Assembly: GCF_001908105.1 (NCBI RefSeq)
Contig: NZ_MKGQ01000003.1
Coordinates: forward strand, 1-64,000
Reading direction: 5' to 3'
Length of the DNA: 64,000 bases
DNA from: Xenorhabdus eapokensis
GTDB taxonomy: Bacteria > Pseudomonadota > Gammaproteobacteria > Enterobacterales > Enterobacteriaceae
Of the stretch, positions 58,086 to 64,000 are shown in pieces. Within the stretch, counting starts at the first letter, position 1, and the number at the start of each line of letters is the position of its first letter. Under the pieces are notes generated by a model. The model did no database searches. It was not told where the DNA came from and was given only the letters and a program-made list of their open reading frames with translations. Made by a program: the position numbers and the translations under genes.

Positions 58086-58583
58086 ATGTCTTTCCAAAAT
58101 GTGCTGATAATCGGTTGGCAATACCTGCGCGCATTTGCGCTGCTCTATTTGTGCCTGATCGCGGGGAATATTATTTCGGCACTGCTTCCCTTCTCTCTCC
58201 CCGGCAGCATTATTGGCTTACTTCTGCTGTTTGGTTTACTCGCATCCCAAATTATTCCCTCACACTGGGTAAAACCAGGCTGTAGCCTGTTGATGAAAAA
58301 CATGACACTGCTCTTTTTGCCCATCGGAGTGGGGATCATGGATTATTACCCACAGCTTAGCCAACAAATGCTCCCCATTCTCCTCTCTTGTATCGTTAGC
58401 ACAGTGATTGTTATGGTCGTCGTTGCTTACAGCTCCCATTATATTCATCGTAAACGTATCATTATTGGTGCTCAGCAAATGGATACCAACCGGACGAATA
58501 CTAAGCAACCAGAATTCCCCCTAACACCAACACAGCCATCACAACAGTTATCACAAAAACCGGAAGAGAAAGAAAAATGTTAA
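58086..58583 (+). CDS. yohJ: CidA/LrgA family holin-like protein YohJ
   Basis: This small four-helix membrane protein of the CidA/LrgA group pairs with YohK. Conserved blocks are [17 protein letters not shown] and [15 protein letters not shown]. From the ATG at 58086 (GAGGAA upstream) it is 165 residues, longer than E. coli YohJ (132). The extra is a hydrophilic Thr/Pro/Gln-rich tail after residue ~130. It overlaps yohK by 7 bases. Exact function in enterobacteria is unclear; murein-hydrolase control or small-molecule export are the ideas for this family. Confidence 0.92.
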   Translation: MSFQNVLIIGWQYLRAFALLYLCLIAGNIISALLPFSLPGSIIGLLLLFGLLASQIIPSHWVKPGCSLLMKNMTLLFLPIGVGIMDYYPQLSQQMLPILLSCIVSTVIVMVVVAYSSHYIHRKRIIIGAQQMDTNRTNTKQPEFPLTPTQPSQQLSQKPEEKEKC

Positions 58584-59272
58584 GCCATATTTGGTGGTCA
58601 CTACCGTTAACCCTGATTGTCTTTTACGGCGCTAAAAAGCTGGCAGTACGACTCAAATTGCCTATATTCAATCCCTTATTGATCTCAATGGCCGTTATTA
58701 TTCCCTTGCTGCTGCTGACTCATACCCCTTACAAACACTATTTTGCCGGTAGCAAGATACTGAACGATTTGCTGCAACCTGCCGTTGTTGCCCTAGCTTT
58801 TCCTCTGTATGAACAGCTACATCAAATCCGGGCTCAATGGAAATCCATTATTAGCATCTGTTTTGTGGGCAGTATTGTCGCCATGGTTACAGGGACGGCC
58901 ATCGCATTATGGGCGGGTGCTACACCTGAAATTGCGGCCTCTGTTCTTCCCAAATCTGTGACGACCCCAATCGCTATGGCTGTGGCCGATTCCATTGGCG
59001 GTATTCCTGCCATTAGCGCAGCTTGTGTCATTATGGTAGGTATCTTGGGGGCTATCTTTGGTCACAATCTATTTAACGCCCTAAACATAAAAACCCAGGC
59101 GGCACGAGGGTTGGCAATGGGCACAGCATCCCATGCGGTAGGAACGGCGCGCTGTGCGGAAATGGATCATGTTGAAGGGGCATACAGTTCACTGGCCTTA
59201 ATGACCTGCGGCATTATTACCTCACTGATTGCACCTTTTCTATTTCCAGTGTTGCTGCATCTGTTTGGTTAA
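58577..59272 (+). CDS. yohK: LrgB family protein YohK
   Basis: This membrane protein of the CidB/LrgB family has 231 residues, as in E. coli. Hallmarks are [33 protein letters not shown] and [16 protein letters not shown]. It is the partner of YohJ and lies upstream of cdd, in E. coli order. Confidence 0.95.
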   Translation: MLSHIWWSLPLTLIVFYGAKKLAVRLKLPIFNPLLISMAVIIPLLLLTHTPYKHYFAGSKILNDLLQPAVVALAFPLYEQLHQIRAQWKSIISICFVGSIVAMVTGTAIALWAGATPEIAASVLPKSVTTPIAMAVADSIGGIPAISAACVIMVGILGAIFGHNLFNALNIKTQAARGLAMGTASHAVGTARCAEMDHVEGAYSSLALMTCGIITSLIAPFLFPVLLHLFG

Positions 59273-59403
59273 CCATTTTATAAATGACTATGGCTTCAGC
59301 CGTTACAAGATCGCAACAAAAAGGTAAATAAATCCATTAAGACAGCAAAAATTTGACACAGGTTACTAAAACAATGTCTTTATTACACAGATTTCATTAA
59401 TTA

Positions 59404-59447
59404 TATGCTATTTATCACATTGCAAACCTGAACAGACGTCCTAGAAT
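59404..59447 (+). promoter_or_regulatory. cdd promoter with CRP-like site
   Basis: TTGCAA (59420-59425) and TAGAAT (59442-59447) with a 16-bp spacer form a plausible promoter. A CRP-like half-conserved site TATGC-N6-TCACA (59404-59419) centres about 42 bases before the expected start, the class II position. E. coli cdd is controlled by CRP and CytR, which fits. Confidence 0.55.
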
Positions 59448-59475
59448 GACCTTCAATTAATTTGGAGATCATTCT

Positions 59476-60360
59476 ATGCAAGCTCGTTTTCACGCTATTT
59501 GGTCAGAAATGACACCTGAACTGCAAAAAACCCTGTTACCTTATATTCGCAACGACGATTTCCCAGCCATGCTGACAGCAGAGCAAGTGGGGTCAATCAA
59601 ACAATTCAGCGGATTCGATGATCAAACACTGGCATTAGCCTTATTGCCACTTGCAGCAGCCTATTCCCTTGCCCCTATTTCCCATTTTTATGTTGGAGCA
59701 ATTGCACGGGGAGAAAGTGGTAATCTCTATTTCGGTGCCAATATGGAATTCGCTGGCGTCCCATTACAGCAAACTGTCCATGCAGAACAATCAGCCATCA
59801 CACACGCCTGGCTACGTGGCGAGAAAAAGCTGGTTGCCATTACTGTCAACTATTCACCTTGTGGCCATTGCCGACAATTTATGAATGAACTGAATAGTGG
59901 AACACAATTGGAGGTTTACCTTCCCAACCGTCCACCATTAACGTTGGCCGACTACCTGCCAGAAGCCTTTGGCCCACTCGATTTAGCCGACACACCATTG
60001 TTGCTGGATGAGGTTAATCACGGCTATCAATTAACTACCCGTGACGAATTGGTGCAAGCAGCATTGGATGCAGCAAACCGCAGCCATGCACCTTATAGTC
60101 AATCCCATGCAGGAATTGCTTTGCAAGATGAACAAGGAAAAATTTATACCGGCCGTTATGCAGAAAATGCGGCATTCAACCCAAGCCTGCCTCCATTACA
60201 GGCAGCACTCATTTTCATGAATATGGCAGGCGGCAATTGTCAATCCATCACGCGGGCAGTACTGGTAGAAGGTGAAAATAACCATTTATCACAATGGAGT
60301 GCGACAGAATGCACACTAACTGCCCTCGGCTGTACAAAAATAGAACGGCATATGTTTTGA
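59476..60360 (+). CDS. cdd: Cytidine deaminase
   Basis: Cdd turns cytidine and deoxycytidine into uridine forms for salvage. The active domain has HAEQSAI (zinc His and catalytic Glu) and PCGHC (zinc cysteines); the C-terminal half is the inactive duplicate domain of the dimeric enterobacterial enzyme. The 294 residues equal E. coli. TTGGAG-type ribosome site (GGAG) precedes the ATG. Confidence 0.97.
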   Translation: MQARFHAIWSEMTPELQKTLLPYIRNDDFPAMLTAEQVGSIKQFSGFDDQTLALALLPLAAAYSLAPISHFYVGAIARGESGNLYFGANMEFAGVPLQQTVHAEQSAITHAWLRGEKKLVAITVNYSPCGHCRQFMNELNSGTQLEVYLPNRPPLTLADYLPEAFGPLDLADTPLLLDEVNHGYQLTTRDELVQAALDAANRSHAPYSQSHAGIALQDEQGKIYTGRYAENAAFNPSLPPLQAALIFMNMAGGNCQSITRAVLVEGENNHLSQWSATECTLTALGCTKIERHMF

Positions 60361-60522
60361 CATGCACATCATCCAATAACATTTTATTAGCTAATTCTGC
60401 ATGTTATCTCTCATTTTTGCTCATGATAATCATATCTAAGTAACATTTACTGTACTTATTGTTTTTATCTTCTTAGGATCGGTAGCCGATTTTGTTATTG
60501 ATAAGTTCAAAGAGTAAGCATC

Positions 60523-62220
60523 ATGGAACTGGAACACGAAAGTAAACGTCCTCTCTATATTCCCTACGCTGGCCCCATCTTGTTGGAATTTCCTCTGCTG
60601 AATAAAGGCAGTGCCTTTACAGAAGAAGAACGTAGTAATTTCAACTTGCATGGCTTATTGCCGCAGGCGGTTGAAACAATAGAAGAGCAGGCAGAACGCG
60701 CCTACCGTCAATATGTCGATTTCAAAAATGATATTGATAGACACATTTATTTAAGGAATATTCAAGACACCAACGAAACGCTGTTCTATCGTCTCCTTGA
60801 TGCCCACTTAAGCGAAATGATGCCTATTATCTACACGCCAACCGTTGGTGCTGCGTGTGAACACTTTTCTGACATTTACCGTCGTGCTCGTGGTCTGTTT
60901 ATCTCCTACCCAAATCGGGCTTACATTGATGACATGCTGCAAAATGCTACCAAGCAGAATGTAAAAGTTATCGTTGTTACCGACGGTGAACGCATCCTTG
61001 GTCTGGGTGATCAGGGCATCGGGGGCATGGGGATCCCTATCGGTAAACTGTCACTGTATACCTCCTGTGGCGGGATCAGCCCTGCTTATACCCTGCCTGT
61101 GGTTCTGGATGTAGGGACAAATAACCCACAGCGCCTCAATGACCCACTGTATATGGGCTGGCGCCATCCACGTATTACTGGCAAAGAGTATGATGAATTT
61201 GTGGATGAATTTATTCAAGCAGTAAAACGTCGCTGGCCTAACGTACTGCTGCAATTTGAAGATTTTGCCCAAAACAACGCCATGCCACTGTTGAACCGCT
61301 ACCGCGATGAGCTTTGCTGCTTCAATGATGATATCCAGGGCACCGCCGCCGTTGCCTTGGGTAGCCTGATTGCCGCCAGCCGTGCGGCAGGTCGCCAATT
61401 GAAAGATCAAACCGTGGCATTCCTTGGGGCTGGCTCTGCTGGCTGCGGTATTGCAGAGCAGATCATTGCTCAAATGAAATCGGAAGGATTGAGTGATGAA
61501 CAGGCTCGTGCCCGCGTGTTTATGGTTGACCGCTTTGGCCTCTTGACTGACAAGCTGCCAAACTTGCTGGATTTCCAAAGTGCATTGGTACAGAAAAGCG
61601 CTGCCTTACAATCGTGGGATGCTACCAGCGATTCTCTCTCATTGATGGATGTGGTTCGCAATGCCAAACCGACAGTCCTGATTGGGGTTTCTGGTCAATC
61701 GGGTCTGTTCACCGAAGAGATCATCCGTGAAATGCACAAACATTGTGAACGTCCAGTCGTGATGCCTCTTTCCAACCCGACATCACGTGTGGAAGCTCGT
61801 CCAGAAGACATCATCAACTGGACGGAAGGCAAGGCATTGGTTGCGACAGGAAGCCCGTTTGCTCCAGTAAAATATGACGGTCAGGAATATCCAATCGCAC
61901 AATGTAACAACTCCTATATCTTCCCAGGGATCGGTTTAGGCGTTATCGCCGCCGGCGCTAAACGTGTTACCGATGATATGTTGATGGCTGCCAGCCGCGC
62001 ATTAGCGGATTGTTCACCACTGGCACAAATAGGCTCTGGCCCATTGTTGCCACTGATTGATGATATCCAGGATGTTTCCCGCAAAATAGCCAAAGAAGTG
62101 GCGAAAAAAGCCCAAATTCAAGGCGTAGCGATTGTTACATCGGAAGATGCATTGGATGAAGCGATTGAACGCAATTTCTGGAAACCAGAATATCGCATCT
62201 ATAAACGCACTTCATTTTGA
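60523..62220 (+). CDS. maeA: NAD-dependent malic enzyme
   Basis: MaeA (SfcA) decarboxylates malate to pyruvate with NAD. Key blocks are [19 protein letters not shown] (catalytic Tyr), [22 protein letters not shown], the metal site [10 protein letters not shown] with [11 protein letters not shown], and the NAD fold [12 protein letters not shown]. The 565 residues equal E. coli. In E. coli maeA lies elsewhere; here it stands between cdd and sanA. Confidence 0.97.
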   Translation: MELEHESKRPLYIPYAGPILLEFPLLNKGSAFTEEERSNFNLHGLLPQAVETIEEQAERAYRQYVDFKNDIDRHIYLRNIQDTNETLFYRLLDAHLSEMMPIIYTPTVGAACEHFSDIYRRARGLFISYPNRAYIDDMLQNATKQNVKVIVVTDGERILGLGDQGIGGMGIPIGKLSLYTSCGGISPAYTLPVVLDVGTNNPQRLNDPLYMGWRHPRITGKEYDEFVDEFIQAVKRRWPNVLLQFEDFAQNNAMPLLNRYRDELCCFNDDIQGTAAVALGSLIAASRAAGRQLKDQTVAFLGAGSAGCGIAEQIIAQMKSEGLSDEQARARVFMVDRFGLLTDKLPNLLDFQSALVQKSAALQSWDATSDSLSLMDVVRNAKPTVLIGVSGQSGLFTEEIIREMHKHCERPVVMPLSNPTSRVEARPEDIINWTEGKALVATGSPFAPVKYDGQEYPIAQCNNSYIFPGIGLGVIAAGAKRVTDDMLMAASRALADCSPLAQIGSGPLLPLIDDIQDVSRKIAKEVAKKAQIQGVAIVTSEDALDEAIERNFWKPEYRIYKRTSF

Positions 62221-62233
62221 TAATATGGGTAAT

Positions 62234-62260
62234 AAGCCTGCCAGTTATATTGGCAGGCTT
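62234..62260. terminator. Hairpin downstream of maeA
   Basis: A perfect 10-bp stem (AAGCCTGCCA / TGGCAGGCTT, loop of 7) starts 14 bases after the stop. The following bases are GAAAAA, so termination is not canonical. Confidence 0.55.
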
Positions 62261-62392
62261 GAAAAATAACCCAATAATCATCCAGCCAGATAAATCATAA
62301 ATAATTGCTTTATATTTTTTAAATTGAATCCGTTTAGTTCCGATATGATCCCCCAAAACTTGCTTCAATATTTCAAGTCAAGTAGCCTTTAA

Positions 62393-63154
<762 letters not shown>

Positions 63155-63202
63155 AAATGGATAAAAAATCAGAGCAACCTATTTAATCAGCTTCTTGCCC
63201 TC

Positions 63203-63255
63203 GATCTTTCAAGTTGCAGTTTACCGACAAAACTAAAACTGCAACCTGAAATCTG
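63203..63255. repeat. Short palindromic element, same arms as the lrp-region repeat
   Basis: TTTCAAGTTGCAGTTT (63207-63222) and AAACTGCAACCTGAAA (63236-63251) are inverse complements with one mismatch, around a 13-base centre. The TTTCAAGTTGCAG arm matches the longer element at about 8658-8814, so this looks like a core-deleted version of the same family. Confidence 0.7.
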
Positions 63256-63303
63256 TTAACCTGTTAAAATCCGTCAGAGGTAAAATGGATGGCAACGCTT
63301 TTG

Positions 63304-64000
63304 CTAAACTTTACCTGCCAACTTTACTGTTAAACTGCGCCAGAGCTTTTCCATCGGCCCCTGGGAATAACGTTTCAACCACCAGCAAGCAAACCAGATA
63401 TTCAATGCCCAGATAAAGGGAATAAATGCTATTAACTCCAAACGGCTAAACTGCCCAAATAACTCAAAGCGATAAAAAAGTGTGGTACAAACCAGTGTTT
63501 GCAACAAGTAGCTACTCAGTGCCATTTTCCCGACCTGCCGGAGCCAAAACGTGAGTTTCCAACGGGAAATAGCAGGCCAAAACCCATAGAACAGTGCGAT
63601 ATAAGCCAATGCCAACAAGGGTGTTGCCAATTCAGTGATGGTATAACGGACAGTCCAGGATGCAAAATAACTGTAGGGATATAAATATTGTATCGACAAG
63701 GCAATAACCTGAATCGTCAAACCAACGGGGATCAGGCATAATGCTAATCGGCGGTAATGCTTACGGCTGAATTCCCCTTTTAACCAACCATTACGCAGCA
63801 ACATAGCACCACAAAGCATGACACCCATTATTTGCCAGCCATATTGCACAATCACCACAATCATCGCGCCGCTTATCTGACGAATCCGGTACTCTATGGC
63901 TAATAATCCACCATACATTTTCCAGTCGCTTTCATAAGAAATATCTTCCGGTGTAGGCTGCCAAAATGAATTATTTTCCGCTAAGGGAAAAAGCCCCAGA
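63304..64000 (-). CDS. yeiB: DUF418 family membrane protein YeiB, partial
   Basis: The frame stays open from the stop at 63304 to the window edge, so the 5' end is missing. About 232 residues are visible. They hold several hydrophobic helices and the DUF418 C-terminal blocks: YESDWKMYGGLLAIEYRIRQI, GMVLC-like VMLCGAMLLRNGWL, and LRQVGKMALSSYLLQTLVCTTLFY. E. coli YeiB (385 residues) is the closest I recall; function is unknown. In E. coli yeiB lies near sanA with mgl and galS between, which are absent here. Confidence 0.88.
   Translation of the reverse strand, partial: LGLFPLAENNSFWQPTPEDISYESDWKMYGGLLAIEYRIRQISGAMIVVIVQYGWQIMGVMLCGAMLLRNGWLKGEFSRKHYRRLALCLIPVGLTIQVIALSIQYLYPYSYFASWTVRYTITELATPLLALAYIALFYGFWPAISRWKLTFWLRQVGKMALSSYLLQTLVCTTLFYRFELFGQFSRLELIAFIPFIWALNIWFACWWLKRYSQGPMEKLWRSLTVKLAGKV

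Noticed and set aside
61051..61578. Open frame of 175 codons antisense to maeA
   Set aside because: It is covered by the maeA coding sequence, which has every expected motif.

Overview
This 64 kb window is a chromosomal segment of an AT-rich gamma-proteobacterium of the order Enterobacterales. Gene content, protein sequences and gene order follow Escherichia coli closely, but with lower GC, degenerate intergenic repeats and many lost neighbours. The family Morganellaceae, and within it a Xenorhabdus/Photorhabdus-like organism, is my best guess from memory; no 16S rRNA gene is present to settle it.

Layout. (1) 0-21.5 kb: a membrane protein of uncertain role, then the conserved block serS-rarA-lolA-ftsK-lrp // trxB-cydD-cydC-aat-infA // clpA-clpS // cspD // macB-macA. 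An 850-bp repeat-filled gap separates lrp from trxB. (2) 21.9-34.8 kb: lysO, the arginine uptake operon artPIQM, rlmC-ybjN-ybjC, grxA, the sigma-E-dependent small RNA RybB (not protein coding, recognised from its conserved 5' end and terminator), ybjG, sdaC, dacC, gstB and yeeZ. (3) 34.9-42.4 kb: the complete histidine operon hisLGDCBHAFI with its attenuator. (4) 42.4-47.1 kb: an accessory stretch in the interval where E. coli carries wzz/ugd and surface-polysaccharide genes. It holds an arsenical cassette (arsM, arsP, divergent arsR), an iron-containing alcohol dehydrogenase, a broken YeaK-like deacylase gene and a 46-residue membrane peptide gene. (5) 47.2-64 kb: gnd, yegH, a 16-bp tandem repeat next to a gene remnant, asmA, dcd, udk, mrp // metG, yohJ-yohK, cdd, maeA, sanA and a yeiB gene cut by the window end.

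How the parts work together. The core block covers translation (SerS, IF-1, MetG), the N-end rule (Aat makes Leu/Phe N-degrons, ClpS delivers them to ClpAP), redox and cytochrome bd assembly (TrxB, CydDC), chromosome segregation and division (FtsK), lipoprotein sorting (LolA) and envelope stress (RybB). The his operon makes histidine from PRPP. The ars cassette looks tuned to methylated arsenic: ArsM methylates As(III), ArsP is of the type that exports trivalent organoarsenicals, and ArsR has a C-terminal cysteine pair plus an upstream cysteine.

I did not find a convincing wholly new system. The most interesting items are the arsR/arsP/arsM cassette with its duplicated operator-like motif, the small membrane peptide gene with its own promoter, the orphan leftward terminator beside rybB, the C10 tract in hisD, and several minisatellites and palindromic repeats in intergenic DNA.
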